Positions 45,640-58,000 are shown, counted from the stretch's first letter. The stretch: DNA of 64,000 nucleotides from Myceligenerans crystallogenes (GCF_039529775.1 NZ_BAAANL010000003.1:124001-188000), one strand, 5' to 3'. Numbers and translations are program-made. Notes: generated by a model not told the origin, from the letters alone.

Positions 45640-47253
45640 TTAGGCCGCGGCGCCCGGCGGCAGCGTGACCCGTACGGTCAGCCCGCCGCCCGGGGTCTGC
45701 ACGACCTCGATCTCCCCGCGGTGCGCGTCCACGATCGCCGAGACGATCGCCAGCCCGAGGCCGGACCCGCCGGACTCCCGGTTGCGCGACGAGTCCGCCC
45801 GGTAGAACCGCTCGAACATCCGCACGGCCAGCTCGTCGTCGACGCCCGGGCCGTGGTCGCGCACCTCGACGACCACCTCGCCGCCGGCCCCGTGCCCGAC
45901 GGCGATCTCGGCCGGCGTCCCGGCCGGCGTGTGCCGTGCGACGTTCCCGATGAGGTTGGTCAGCACCTGCCGCAGCCGCTCGACGTCACCGTGGGCCGTG
46001 ACGGGGTCGAGGCCGGCCGCGGCGTCGTCGTCGGGCATCGTGCCGAGCCCGACGACGCGGACCTGCCGCGACGGGTCCAGCGCCCGCAGGTCCTGGGCGC
46101 TGTCGCGCGCGAGCGCGACGACGTCGACCGGCGCCTGCGCGATCGGGCGGCCCTCGTCGAGGCGGGCCAGGGCCAGGAGGTCGTTGACGAGGGAGCCCAT
46201 GCGGCGTGCCGCGTCCTCGACGCGGGTCATGGTGTCCGTGACCCGCTCGGTGTCGGGGTTGCCGGCGGCGTCGTTCAGGGCGCCCATGCGGTAGAGCTCG
46301 CCGTAGCCGCGGATGGTGGCGAGGGGCGTGCGGAGCTCGTGCGAGGCGTCGGCGACGAAGCGGCGCATGCGGGCCTCGGACGCCTCGCGGGCCGAGAAAG
46401 CCGTCTCGATCTGGGCGAGCATCGAGTTCAGGGAGGCGGCGAGCGAGCCCACCTCGGTGCTCGGCGGCGGTGCGGGGACGCGCTGGGAGAGGTCACCGGC
46501 GGCGATGTCCGCCGCCGAACCCTCGATCTCGCGGAGCTGGCGCAGGGAGCGCTCGATCATCAGGCCGGCCAGGACGAGGCCGAGCAGGACGATGCCGAGA
46601 CCGGACAGGACGAGGGTCTTCGTGAGGACGTCGAGGGTGGCGTCGACGCGGCCGAGCGGCAGTGCCACGACCGCGATCTGGGGGGCTCCGCTCGTCGGGC
46701 TCGCGTTGACCATGGGGTAGACGCGCCACCGTGTCGCGCTGGCGGACTCACCGACCGTGACCGCCCGGACGGTGAACGGATCGTGGGCGCGTGCGGCGGC
46801 CTCCTCGTAGGTCAGGCCGGGGATGTCGGGCAGGCCGAACGCCTGCACCGTCTCGAGCCCGCGCCGCACCGTCGTGTGGCCGTTCTCGGACTCGTCGCCC
46901 GCGGTGCTGCTGTCCTCCCACCGGTACTCGATGTAGTAGTCGCTCGGGAGGGCTCCGGCGGCACCCCACGACAGGACGACCTTGGCGAGCCCTGGCGCGT
47001 TGGCCCTCAGCTCGGCGTCGACCTGGTCGATCAGGTAGCGCTCCGTCACCGCCCGCGTCAGGAGCCCGGCGACGATCAGGCCCACCGCGAGCAGGAAGGC
47101 GGTGATCGCGACCAGCCGCGTCCGGAGCGGGATGGCGGCGATCCAGGCATGCAGCCTGCTCTTGACCGGGGTCCCGGAGTCGGCGGGCGTTCGGGCATCG
47201 GCCGGCGCCCCGGTGTCCACCGGGGTGACGTCCGCCGTCACGACGCCGCTCAT
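45640..47253 (-). CDS. Sensor histidine kinase (PhoR/TrcS-like, HAMP-containing)
   Basis: The 537-residue kinase has two membrane segments (about residues 46-67 and 212-236) with a sensor domain of about 140 residues between them, then HAMP (SAADIAAGDLSQRVP), the H-box FVADASHELRTPLATIRG (His about 300), N-box LTNLIGNVARHTP, and DHGPGVDDEL, FERFYRADSS, GGSGLGLAIVSAIVDAHRG. It lies two bases after the response regulator on the same strand. The signal is unknown. Confidence 0.92.
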   Translation of the reverse strand: MSGVVTADVTPVDTGAPADARTPADSGTPVKSRLHAWIAAIPLRTRLVAITAFLLAVGLIVAGLLTRAVTERYLIDQVDAELRANAPGLAKVVLSWGAAGALPSDYYIEYRWEDSSTAGDESENGHTTVRRGLETVQAFGLPDIPGLTYEEAAARAHDPFTVRAVTVGESASATRWRVYPMVNASPTSGAPQIAVVALPLGRVDATLDVLTKTLVLSGLGIVLLGLVLAGLMIERSLRQLREIEGSAADIAAGDLSQRVPAPPPSTEVGSLAASLNSMLAQIETAFSAREASEARMRRFVADASHELRTPLATIRGYGELYRMGALNDAAGNPDTERVTDTMTRVEDAARRMGSLVNDLLALARLDEGRPIAQAPVDVVALARDSAQDLRALDPSRQVRVVGLGTMPDDDAAAGLDPVTAHGDVERLRQVLTNLIGNVARHTPAGTPAEIAVGHGAGGEVVVEVRDHGPGVDDELAVRMFERFYRADSSRNRESGGSGLGLAIVSAIVDAHRGEIEVVQTPGGGLTVRVTLPPGAAA

Positions 47254-47255
47254 GT

Positions 47256-47981
47256 TCAGGATGCCGCGCGCAGCAGATAGCCGACGCCGCGCTTGGTGTG
47301 GATCAGCGCGGGCAGCTTGACCGGACCGTGCGGGCTGTCGAGGGTCAGGTGGTCGATCTTGCGGCGCAGGTAGGAGATGTACGACTCGACGATGTTGGCG
47401 TCGCCGCCCCAGTCGTACTGCCAGACGTGGTCGAGGATCTGGGCCTTGGACAGCACGCGGCCCGCGTTGAGCATGAGGTAGCGCAGCAGCTTGAACTCGG
47501 TGGGGGACAGGTCGATCTCGATGCCCGCGCGCCGCACCTCGTGGGAGTCCTCGTCCATCTCCAGGTCGCCGACCTTGAGGACCGCCTCGTCCTCCGGCAC
47601 CGGCGTCCCGGTGCGGCGCAGCACGGCGCGGATCCGTGCCACGACCTCCTCAAGGCTGAACGGCTTGGTGACGTAGTCGTCGCCGCCGACGGTCAGGCCC
47701 TGGATCTTGTCCTGCGTGTCGTCGCGCGCGGTCAGGAACAGCACGGGGGCGTGCTTCCCGGTGGCGCGCATGCGGCGCGTCACGGTGAAGCCGTCCATGT
47801 CGGGGAGCATCACGTCTAGCACGACCAGGTCCGGGTCCAGGTCGCGGACCAGCTGGAGCGCGCTGTTGCCGTCGGCAGCGGCGTGCACCTCGAATCCCGC
47901 GAATCGCAGGGACGTGGCAAGGAGCTCACGGATGTTGGGCTCGTCGTCGACGACGACGAGCCGCGCCTCTGGTGTCGCCAT
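47256..47981 (-). CDS. OmpR-family response regulator, similar to M. tuberculosis PhoP
   Basis: The 241-residue protein has a receiver with VVVDDEPNIRELLATSL and the phosphoacceptor in LVVLDVMLPDMDGF (about residue 55), then a winged helix with LSPTEFKLLRYLMLNAGRVLS and KAQILDHVWQYDWGGDANIV. These match the PhoP/TrcR subgroup closely by memory of the family. ATG 47981 has CAGACT (47993-47988) six bases upstream on the - strand, so it looks leaderless. Not to be confused with the phosphate regulator RegX3 at 10737. Confidence 0.92.
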   Translation of the reverse strand: MATPEARLVVVDDEPNIRELLATSLRFAGFEVHAAADGNSALQLVRDLDPDLVVLDVMLPDMDGFTVTRRMRATGKHAPVLFLTARDDTQDKIQGLTVGGDDYVTKPFSLEEVVARIRAVLRRTGTPVPEDEAVLKVGDLEMDEDSHEVRRAGIEIDLSPTEFKLLRYLMLNAGRVLSKAQILDHVWQYDWGGDANIVESYISYLRRKIDHLTLDSPHGPVKLPALIHTKRGVGYLLRAAS

Positions 47982-48315
47982 GTGTCCAGTCTGCGACCGC
48001 TGTCTGACACTTTCCTGGGAACGGGGTGGACGGGTGCGGCCAACCCTACGGACGGGGTGGTCGTGGAGATTTTGTGCAGAGTGCATTACCCAACCTTGGC
48101 AGATCGATCCGCGGAATTTCGCCGTTCAAGCGGCCAGGGTGAGACCTATTTTTCATCCATTTTTGACTGAATGAAGCACCTTTCCGTCAGTGTCGGATAC
48201 CTGAGGTATTTCTCCCCGTGGCATGATCCGCTCCGGCAAATGTGTCGTCGCATCCCGGATGGATGCTGCCCGCGCGGCTGCCGGTCATGTCGCCATCGGT
48301 CCGGGAGGCCATGTC
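47982..48315. other. Divergent intergenic region before the LamG gene
   Basis: About 330 bases with no convincing gene. The middle (48085-48215) is AT-rich. It holds the perfect palindrome ATACCTGAGGTAT and a TTGACT (48164) that could be a -35; I see no certain -10. In-frame codons upstream of 48316 (ATG 48223) extend the LamG reading frame without a good ribosome binding site. Confidence 0.5.
48197..48209. promoter_or_regulatory. Perfect 13-bp palindrome, possible operator
   Basis: ATACCT-G-AGGTAT lies about 105 bases upstream of the LamG start in an AT-rich intergenic region. It has the size of a dimeric repressor site; nothing else supports it. Confidence 0.3.
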
Positions 48316-51300
48316 ATGCAGGTCCGTTCGCTGGGCCGTGGGTCCGTGCCAGGTGTTCGACGTCGAACAGCCGCTGCCGGGATCTTGGCTGCTGCCGCGT
48401 TGCTGGGCGGCCTCCTGGTCCCCGCCGTCATGCCTCTGGCGTCCGCGGCGGAGGCCCCGGTCGTGGAGCCGCCGTTCGAGGGCCCCGAGGTCGAGCAGGG
48501 CCCGGTCGGCGACGGTCTCGCCGACGACGGCCGGCCGGTCGAGGTGGCGACGGGTGACGGCTCGGTGCCGCCGGAGGAGTTTGAGGTCGCCTCCGAGGCG
48601 GAGCAGACGGCCCTGGCCGAGGCGACCGAGAGCGGTGAGCCCGTCGAGGTCGTCGAGCAGCGTCACGAGCTGGGCGAGGTCTGGGCGCTGCCGTCGGGCA
48701 AGCTCGAGGGCCGCGAGTTCGTGGTCCCGCGGTGGACGCGCAAGGAGAGCGGTTGGGTCCGCGTCGACACGACGCTGGAGCCGACGGTCGACGGTATGGT
48801 CGCGCCTGTCGCGTCGACCGTGGCGACCGAGTTCTCCGGCGGCGGTGACGGGCCGCTGGTGCGGCTGGAGCGGGCCGGCCGGGTGCTGGAACTTTCGTGG
48901 CCGGGCACCTTGCCTGCTCCGGTGCTGGAGGGAGACACCGCCCGGTACGTCGAGGTGCTGGAGGGCGTCGACCTACGGATGACCGCGACCGAGGCGGGCT
49001 ATACGTCGTACGTGATCGTCAAGACACCCGAGGCCGCGGCTTCGCCGGAACTGGCGGCGATCCGCTTCGGTCTGCAGACCGAGGGCCTGGAGGTGGGTAC
49101 GACGACGGCGGGCGGCTTCGAGGCGACCGACGCCAGCGGTGCGGCCGGTGCGGTGTTCGAGGCTCCGCCGGCGTCGATGTGGGACACGGTTGCGGGGGAG
49201 CCGGCGTCGACGGTTGATGCCGGCGCCTCGGTCGAGGATGCCGCTGCAACAGCGGACCCGAAGGCTGGGAGCGCCGAGGGGGCCACAGACTCCGGTGACT
49301 CCGCAGTCATGGCGATGCCGTCGGACACCCCTGGCGGCGATGCCGGGAACGACGACTCGGGTGGCGCGCCTGGGGTGCCGGATGACCTAGCCCGGGTGGA
49401 AACCAGGCTCTCGGCGGACGGCGGTGCGCTGACGCTCGTCCCGGACCAGGAGCTGCTGACCGACCCGGACACGACCTTCCCGATCGTCATCGATCCTCAG
49501 CTTCACACCCCGAAGCCGGGGGCATGGGCCTCACCCAACAAGTCGTACCCCGACAACATGGGGTGGATGTTCAACGGAGAGTCCACCCAAGGACTCGGCA
49601 ACTGTGCCGGCTGGTACGACTGCGGGAGCGGGTCGACGTACCGGCTCTTCTATCAGTTCGACGTGTCGCGGTTCAAGGGAACCAGGATCATTTCTGCCGA
49701 GTTCGGTGTGAAGAACGTCCACTCGGCCGTGTGCTCGAACCACCGGGTGGATCTGTGGCGTACCGCGGCGATCAACTCGTCGAACACGTCGTGGAACCTG
49801 ACCACGAACACCGGGTTCTGGAAGGAGCCCATCGCCAACAACTCCTTCCATTACGGTGGCAGCCAGTCGACTTGCCAGAGCCCGGACTATGCGCGGTTCG
49901 GTATCAAGGACACGGTGCAGCACTTCGCGGACGAAGGATGGAGCCGCCTCACGTTGGGGCTGAAGGCGTTCGACGAGCCGGACCCCTCCTACTGGAAGAA
50001 GTTCTCCAAGGACGCATACGTGCGGGTGGAGTACAACCTTCCGCCGAACCGGGTGAAGTCGACGCAGCTGTCGATGGACCCGGGCGGGTCGTGTGCGAAG
50101 CAGGAAGACGCATCGCGGATCCGGACGATCGGCAATCTGGTCGTGTCCCAGGCCTCGGACCCGGATCCGGGGGACCGGATCCAGGTGCGGTTCACCATCA
50201 CGGACCTGAACAACAACACGGTCTGGACCTCCGGCCTGGTGCCGACGGGTGACAAGGCGAGCCCGTCGCCGTTCACGCAGGGGGTACCCGCGGAGCAGAT
50301 TCCGGAGAACAAGATGCTGCGTTGGGCTGTGCGCGTGTTCGACGGGGATGACACGGGGATGTGGTCCTACGAGGAGTCGGGCTGGCACTGCCATTTCGTG
50401 TACGACACCTTGGTGAAGGGTGCTCCGACCATCACATCGGCACAGTGGCCCAAGTCGGACCCCGCGGATCCGGACGACCCGTGGCACGACGGCGTCGGTC
50501 AGTCCGGTGAGTTCAGCTTCTCGCATCCGGCCTCGGACGTGGTGAAGTACCGGTACGAGATCGGCACGCCGGTGAAAGATTCGAGCCCGGAGGTTTCCGC
50601 GTCCCGGCACGGCTTCTGGATGATGCCGTCCGAACCGGGCGTATACACGATCAATGCCGTGGCGTTCGACGGGGCGGGGAACAAGTCCAGTACCGGGACC
50701 TATCAGGTCCGGATCGGAGCGGGCAGGCCGCCCGTGTCGAGCTGGGGCTTCGACGGCGAGACAGGCGACAGTCCGTTGACGTTGTCGGGAAATGCTCATG
50801 TGGCGCAGCCGGCTACTGCGGTCTCGGGCAAGGCCCTGATGCTGGACGGGGCCGGGGATTCGGGGATGGCGGGTCCGTCGGAGCGGGTGGCGACGTTGTA
50901 CTCGTTCGCGGTCGAGGCGTGGGTGTGGCTGGACGAGTTCTCCGCGGATCAGGCGGTCGTGGTGTCGCAGACGGGTCCGGACTATATGGACTACAAGCTC
51001 TACTACACAGGCTCGGCGGACGGACGTAGCGAGAAATGGGCGTTCGGCCGGTACACGTCGGAAAAGACGATCGTAGCGGCGTCGTCGGACGTGCTGGTAC
51101 GGAAGAACCGATGGACACACCTGGTCGGTGTCCACAACTCGGTGACTAACCAGCTGCGGATCTATGTCGACGGCGTGCCGAGCACACCGCGGGAGTTCAC
51201 TGACCCGACGCCGGGAGACGGACCTGTCACGATCGGTGCGGGACGTTACGCCTCGACAGCGGGGGCGACGTCGCATGTACCCGGGAGGATCGACGGGGTG

Positions 51301-52092
51301 CGGCTGTACAACCGCTTCGTACCGACCGAGGAGGCCAAGCTTCTTGCCGGCCGGCGCCCGTATGTGGCCTCCCGCTGGACGTTCGAGACGCAGAACGCTG
51401 ACGGGAGCTTTCCGAACGACTACGTGAACAGTTCCGAGGTACGAGGGCCGGCTCTGCTCGGGATCAACGGACCGGTGACGGACATCGGTGGGCCCAAGGT
51501 CGGCGACAGCGCTATGGCGTTGAACGGCACCCAACATGCCTACACGCCATTCGGGCAGATTCCGGTGGATACGACGGAGAGCTTCACGATCGCGGCCTGG
51601 GCGCAGTCGGCCGCTGACCTGAATTCTCGGGCCACAGTGATGTCCTTGACCGGGAGCAACGAGTCCGCGCTGCAGGTGCGTGCGGCACCGCAAGTCGACG
51701 TAGAGACTGAGGCGACTGTCGTGGACTGGGAGCTCGTTGTTCGCAGTTCTGATGGAAGCAGTGCAACGGTGTCCCAGCTGACCGGCGATTGGGCGGGGCC
51801 GTACACGACGGACTGGACGCATGTGGCGGTCACGTTCGACCCGGTCGCCCGGACGGCCCGCTTGTGGATCAACGGCGCCAGCCCGACAACTGCGGGCCAG
51901 ATCGAAGAGACCGAGCTGTTTGCCGCCGAAGGGCGGGCCGCGTTTGGCGCGCGGCTTACCGGGGGCGAATGGAGCGTCAAGTGGCCGGGCTTGATCGACG
52001 ACGCGTGGATCTACCGCGGGGCCTTGTCCAGCGCGCAGGTCGAGCGACTGGCTTTGGGCGACAACCTTGCGACGGAGGTTCCGGCGCCATGA
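48316..52092 (+). CDS. Secreted LamG-domain protein, partner of the RHS protein
   Basis: The protein of about 1258 residues has a signal peptide (about residues 12-42, ending PLASAAEA), a long N-terminal region, a DNRLRE-like beta domain (about residues 390-575: TTFPIVIDPQLH, YRLFYQFDVSRFKGTRIISAEF), a fibronectin-like middle, and two LamG/concanavalin-like domains (about residues 805-1000 and 1015-1255), each with AWVWLDEF or AAWAQSA type strands. It is probably a secreted, wall- or polysaccharide-associated protein. ATG 48316 has GGGAGG upstream; ATG 48223 is a longer alternative. Its stop overlaps the start of the RHS gene (ATGA), a pairing seen in other actinobacteria. Confidence 0.85.
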   Translation: MQVRSLGRGSVPGVRRRTAAAGILAAAALLGGLLVPAVMPLASAAEAPVVEPPFEGPEVEQGPVGDGLADDGRPVEVATGDGSVPPEEFEVASEAEQTALAEATESGEPVEVVEQRHELGEVWALPSGKLEGREFVVPRWTRKESGWVRVDTTLEPTVDGMVAPVASTVATEFSGGGDGPLVRLERAGRVLELSWPGTLPAPVLEGDTARYVEVLEGVDLRMTATEAGYTSYVIVKTPEAAASPELAAIRFGLQTEGLEVGTTTAGGFEATDASGAAGAVFEAPPASMWDTVAGEPASTVDAGASVEDAAATADPKAGSAEGATDSGDSAVMAMPSDTPGGDAGNDDSGGAPGVPDDLARVETRLSADGGALTLVPDQELLTDPDTTFPIVIDPQLHTPKPGAWASPNKSYPDNMGWMFNGESTQGLGNCAGWYDCGSGSTYRLFYQFDVSRFKGTRIISAEFGVKNVHSAVCSNHRVDLWRTAAINSSNTSWNLTTNTGFWKEPIANNSFHYGGSQSTCQSPDYARFGIKDTVQHFADEGWSRLTLGLKAFDEPDPSYWKKFSKDAYVRVEYNLPPNRVKSTQLSMDPGGSCAKQEDASRIRTIGNLVVSQASDPDPGDRIQVRFTITDLNNNTVWTSGLVPTGDKASPSPFTQGVPAEQIPENKMLRWAVRVFDGDDTGMWSYEESGWHCHFVYDTLVKGAPTITSAQWPKSDPADPDDPWHDGVGQSGEFSFSHPASDVVKYRYEIGTPVKDSSPEVSASRHGFWMMPSEPGVYTINAVAFDGAGNKSSTGTYQVRIGAGRPPVSSWGFDGETGDSPLTLSGNAHVAQPATAVSGKALMLDGAGDSGMAGPSERVATLYSFAVEAWVWLDEFSADQAVVVSQTGPDYMDYKLYYTGSADGRSEKWAFGRYTSEKTIVAASSDVLVRKNRWTHLVGVHNSVTNQLRIYVDGVPSTPREFTDPTPGDGPVTIGAGRYASTAGATSHVPGRIDGVRLYNRFVPTEEAKLLAGRRPYVASRWTFETQNADGSFPNDYVNSSEVRGPALLGINGPVTDIGGPKVGDSAMALNGTQHAYTPFGQIPVDTTESFTIAAWAQSAADLNSRATVMSLTGSNESALQVRAAPQVDVETEATVVDWELVVRSSDGSSATVSQLTGDWAGPYTTDWTHVAVTFDPVARTARLWINGASPTTAGQIEETELFAAEGRAAFGARLTGGEWSVKWPGLIDDAWIYRGALSSAQVERLALGDNLATEVPAP

Positions 52093-55000
52093 ATCGCGGG
52101 GGCAGACGGGGAATGCAGGTCGGATCGGGCGGCATGAGGAACCAGGGCGTGGAGATGAACTCGATGAGCAGCAGAACGCGAGCGACCGCTGAGGGGCCGC
52201 GGGCGCTTCAGCGCTGGCAGAGCAGCGACGGGCGATGGCGTCCGCTGGCGCTCTGGGCCGGCATGTCGGCGACGACGGCTCTGCTGGCCACCCTGCTGGT
52301 GCCGGCCGCTGCTGCGCCCGCGTCTGCGGTCACCAAGGAGCCGCCGACGCCGGATCTGGGGACCGTGGTGGCCGGCGCGGACGCGCGCACGCGGGCGCCG
52401 GAACTTCCCGAGGTGCCGGTGGTGTCTGCCGCGGGCCAGAAACTGCCTGCGGGGGGATCCGCCACCGTTCCGGTTGCTTCCGCTTCGGCCACCGAGAGCA
52501 CTCGTACTGCTGCGACGTCGACGGCGGCTCCGACCGTGGTGGGCGGTCTGCCCGTCGCGGTGCGGCAGTCTGGCGGTACGAAGGCCGAGAAGGTGTCCGT
52601 CCGCGTTCGCCAGGGCTCTTTGGGCGCTCCCGTGGTCGAACTGCGTCTTCCCGAGGCGGCGTCGTCGTCCGGTACGAAGACTGCGACCGGGACGACGAGC
52701 CCGGCTGCCGTTGACGTTGAGCTCGACTACTCGAAGTTCGCGGGTGCATACGGCGGGAGCTACGGCGACCGCCTGGCGTTGACCGGTAAGAACGGCAAGC
52801 TGGTCCAATTCGTCAACGACACCGAGAACCAGACGCTGACCGCACACAAGGTGAAGCTGTCGGCCGCCAGTGCGACGACCCTCGTCGTCGCTGCCACGAC
52901 CTCCGGTGGTGAAGGAGACTTCGGGGCCACGCCGCTGGCGAAGTCCGCGTCGTGGAGCACGGATCTGCGCTCCGGATCGTTTTCCTGGAACTACCCGATC
53001 GCGGTCCCGGACGTGCCCGGATCCTTCACCCCGCAGCTGGGTCTGTCGTACAACTCGGGCGGGATCGACGGGCGCACGTCGAACACGAACAACCAGAGTT
53101 CGCTGGTGGGCGACGGGTTCGACCTGTGGCCGGGTTTCATCGAGCGTAAGTACAAGGCATGTTCTATGGACGACGTGAAGAACGACGCGGGCCGCGCGAT
53201 CGGTGACCAGTGCTGGGACTATGACAACGCGCACATCTCATTCAACGGAGCCGCGGGTGAGCTGATCCCGGCGGGGACCAACACGTGGAAGCTGTCCAAG
53301 GACGACGGGACGAAGGTCGAGTTGCTGACCGACTCCGCCCGCTCGAACGGTGACAACAACAACGAGTACTGGCGGGTCACGACGCCGGAGGGTGTCCAGT
53401 ACTACTTCGGCTACCACCGCCTGCCGGGTTACGCCTCGGGTGACTCGGTCACGCACTCGACCTGGACGGTACCGGTGCTGGGTGACGATGCGGGTGACCC
53501 CTGTCATGCGTCCACCCGCGCGGCGTCCATCTGCGACCAGGCGTGGCGGTGGAACCTGGACTACGCGGTGGACCCGTCGGGCAACGCGATCTCGTACTAC
53601 TACACCAAGGGCACGAACTACTACGGCAAGCTGGGCGACCCGGCGAACAACGCGGACTACATCCGTGGCGGGACGCTGAGCCGGATCGACTACGGCTTGG
53701 CCTCGGGTGATGTGTCGGGCGCGACGCCGCTTGCGCGGGTGTCCTTCGGGTACGAGGAGCGCTGCATCCCTGGTGAGGTTGCGGGCTTCCCGTGCGACTC
53801 GATCAGCACGCAGCCCAACGGCTGGTTCGACACACCGTGGGACCTGAACTGCAGCTCAACGGGCACCTGTGACAACGGGCGGACGTCGCCGTCGTTCTGG
53901 GGCCGTAAGCGTATGACGTCGATCACCACGAACGTGCACCTGAACGGTGCGTTCACGCCGGTCGACAACTGGGAGCTGAAGCACAGGTGGGGGACCGCCG
54001 ATGTCGACTACCAGCTCCTGCTGAAGTCGATCACCCGCACTGGCAAGACCGGTCACGCCACGGACACGAGCCTGGCCGGTGATGTCACGCTGCCGCCGGT
54101 GACGTTCTCGTACGAGCAACTCGCGAACCGGCTCGACGACACCGGGGACGGGCAGGCGCCGTTCGTCAAGGAGCGGTTGGCCACGATCGTCGACGAATCG
54201 GGGGGGCAGGTCGATGTCGGCTACTCCCAGCCGGCCTGCCAGGTAGGCAACCTGCCGGTGGAGAACAACAACGACACCCGCTGCTTCCCGCAACGCCGGC
54301 TGCCCGGTGCGGAGCTCTCGCCCGTAACTGACTGGTTCAACAAGTACGTGGTGACATCGACGGTGACCACGGATCTGACCGGCGGTGCACCCGATTCAGA
54401 GACGAGATATCAGTACCTGGGTGGTGGTGCGTGGCACTGGGACGACTCGAACGGGATCACGCCGGACGAGGAGAAGACCTGGTCCGACTGGCGCGGCTAC
54501 GGGCACGTGCGAACGACCAGTGGGTCGCCGACGCAGCAGTACAGCCAGAGCGATTCGTGGTTCCTGCGCGGCATGCACGGCGACCGGTCCAACCGCTCCG
54601 GCGGCACCCGGTCCGTCACAGTGGAATTGGAAACCGGCGAGGGCGACCCGATCACGGACAGCGACTGGCTGGCCGGGTATGCGTACAAGACGGCCCAGTA
54701 CTCCGGTGTCGGCGGGGCGATCGTGTCCAAGGCGGTCAACCGCCCGTGGTGGCATCGCACAGGGATCAAGGAGCGGACCTGGGGCACGATCCGGTCCGGG
54801 TTCTCCGGCACGAGCCAGACACGCACGTTCACTTCTCTCGGAACCGGTGGCGCGCCATGGCGCGAGACCCTGACCGAGACGACCTACGACGCCGACGTGG
54901 CGGCAGAAGGCGATATCGTCGCGGGCCGGGTCGTGGAGATCACCGAGCGAGGTGACATCAACGAGTCGGGCGACGAGAAATGCACGAAGATCAAGTACGC

Positions 55001-58000
55001 GACGAACCCTGATCTAAACATCCTGACCTTGCACCGGCGCAACCAGACCTGGGCGGTGCGATGCGACCAGACGCCAGACCGCGAAGCCGGCGAGGTCATC
55101 AATGACGCCCGGTACGCGTACGACGGGTCGGGTTACACCGGCTGGCCGAGGGAGGGGCGCATGACCCGGACAGCGGACCTGATCGGGTACGACGGCACGA
55201 CCGCGAAGTACGTCGAGGCGTCCTCCACCTACGACGCCTACGGGCGCGTCACCAAGGTGACCGATCTCTCCGCGGACGTGACGGCACCGAGCTACGGTGA
55301 CGGCACGCTCGTCCGCGCCGCACGCACGGATGGGCGTGCCACGACGACGTCGTACACCCCCGCGACCGGGTTCATGACGTCGATGACGGAGACGACGCCG
55401 CCCGCCGACCCCGCGGTGGCGACCAGCGCGCTGACCACGACCACGAAGGTGGACCCGCGCCGCGGCACGCCGACGGTCGTCACGGATGCGAACGGGTACA
55501 CCACGGTGGTGTTCTCCGACGCTCTGGGGCGCACAGGGAAGGTATGGCTCGCCGACAGAGCCACGACTCAGCTGCCGTCCATGAAGTACACCTACCGGAT
55601 TATTGACGGTGAGCCTGCTGCGGTCGGTGCCACCGTCCTGAACGACCAGGGTGAGCAGCGCACGTCGTGGACGATCTATGACGGGATGTTGCGGGAACGC
55701 CAGACTCAGGTTCCCGGCCCTTCGGGTGGGCGGATCATCGCTGACAGGTTCTATGACGCGCGCGGCCTGAACTACAAGTCGTACCTGGACTACTACAACG
55801 ACCAGGCCCCGGCTGCGGCGATCTTCGACCCGTACGAGTCGTCGTCGGTCGACACGATGATCCGGACCGACTTCGACGGATTGGGCCGCTCGATCGAGAC
55901 CCGGACCAGTTACACCGACTCAGACTCCCCTGCGAACATCCTGGACACCACTCGCTGGAAGTACCGTGGTGACCGCACTACGACGATCCCGCCGCAGGGC
56001 GGCACGGCGACCACAACGCTGGTTGACGCGCTGGGGCGGACCACACAGATCCGTCGTCACACGGATCGTGCCGGGGCCGGTCCGGATGATACGTCGGGTT
56101 TCGATACGACGTCGTACACGTATACCCGGCGCGGGGAGCTGGCTTCGGTCACCGATCCGGAACAGAACACGTGGACGTACAGGTACGACCAGCGGGGTCG
56201 TGAGGTCTCGACCACAGATCCGGACGCAGGCACCACATCGACAACCTACGACGACCGTGGTCAGGTCGTCACGGTCAAGGACGGGGCCGACAAGGTCACC
56301 TGGAACAAGTACGACGGGCTGGGCCGACCCACCGAGTTGCGGACCAACAACGCGACCGGCACGCTGCTGAAGTCGTGGACGTACGACACGGTTCCGGGTG
56401 CGAAGGGTCAGCTCGCGTCATCGACCAGTTACTCGGGCAGCAACGCGTACAAGACCTTGATCGGTGACTACGACCGGCTGTACCGGCCGCTACGGACAGT
56501 CACCCAGATTCCCGAGTCTGAGGGTGACCTGGCGGGTAACTACATCACTGCGGCCGCTTACACGGTTTCGGGGAATCTACTGGGGCAGCCGATGGCGTCC
56601 CTGTCCGGGTCGCAGGACAGTCTCGGAATCGTGTACACGCGCGATTCCTACACAGGCTGGGTCACCGGTACCAGCGCAATCAATGGTGTTGAGGCGGAGC
56701 ACACGTACGACTACGTGGGCAAGCTGATGCAGACCGAGATGTATGGCGCGACGGGTAAGTCGCTGTGGGCGACGAACACCTATGAGGATGGCACCAACCG
56801 GCTCTCGACGTACCGGATCGACCGCCTCGACCAACCGGGTGTGGACCGGCACGAAACCTACGAGTACGACGATCTCGGGAACATCCTCTCCCTCACCGAC
56901 GTCTCCCGCACCGGTACCGACGTGCAGTGCTTCCGCTACGACCACCTGGCCCAGCTCACCGCGGCATGGGCGCAGGACACCGCGGGCTGCGCCAATTCGG
57001 GGGCGGCAGCGGAGTCGGCGGGCCTCCTGGGTGGGCCGGCGCCGTACTGGCACCGATGGACGTATGACGAGGCAGGCTCGCGCCTGACCGAGATCCAGGA
57101 AGGGATCGCGGGTACCGCAACTCCGGCTGATGTGAACCGCACCTACGGATACGACGCCGCCCAACCGCACACCGCGACCAGCGTGAACCAGTCTGCAGAG
57201 GCCGCGGGCGGCAGCCCGGCGGTGGACTCGGTCGAGAACTACACCTACGACGCCGTCGGCCGGACCACATCCCGGCAGATCAGCGGAGACACCCAGCACC
57301 TGACCTGGGGCGACGACGGACGCCTCAGCAAGGTCGAGAACGCCGACGGCTCGACGACACAGTACGTGTACGACGCCGAGGGGAACCGGCTCGTCGGACG
57401 CAGCACCGATACCAGCGGAAAGACGACCGCGACCCTGTACCTGGGGAATGTCGAGTACACCGCTACGTCAACCTCACCTGGGACGACGACCAGGACGCAG
57501 TACATCGATCTCGGCGACGGGCACATGGCCGTGGTCGAGAACGGCGGCAAGACGACCTTCACGCTCGCCGACCATCACGGGACCGGGCAGCTCACAGTCA
57601 ACGCCGCAGACCTGTCCCAGGTCGCGCAACGCCGTACCACGCCCTTCGGCACGGAACGGGGCACGGGCAGCCTAACGCCCGAACAATGGCCCGGCACCCG
57701 CGGGTTCGTCGGTGGGTTGGACGACCGGGAAACCACTGGCCTGATCTCCCTCGGGGCACGTGAGTACGATCCCGGGTTGGGCAGATTCATCTCGCTGGAC
57801 CCGGTCATGGACCTGACCGACCCCACCCAGATGCACGGGTACGCGTACGCCAGTAACAACCCCACCACCGTCTCCGACGCCACTGGGCTGTGTGACCTCG
57901 GTGCGGGGCACGACTGCACTTCCGACCCGTGTGCCGGTGCCACGTCTTGCATCCCCGAGGGCTCCGACGAACGCGAGTGCTACACCGCTCAGGCTTGCGA

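Noticed and set aside
49531..51822. 763-codon open frame on the - strand opposite the LamG gene
   Set aside because: It is antisense to a gene with clear domains, is Arg/His/Val-rich and has no recognisable motif. High GC removes stop codons in this frame.
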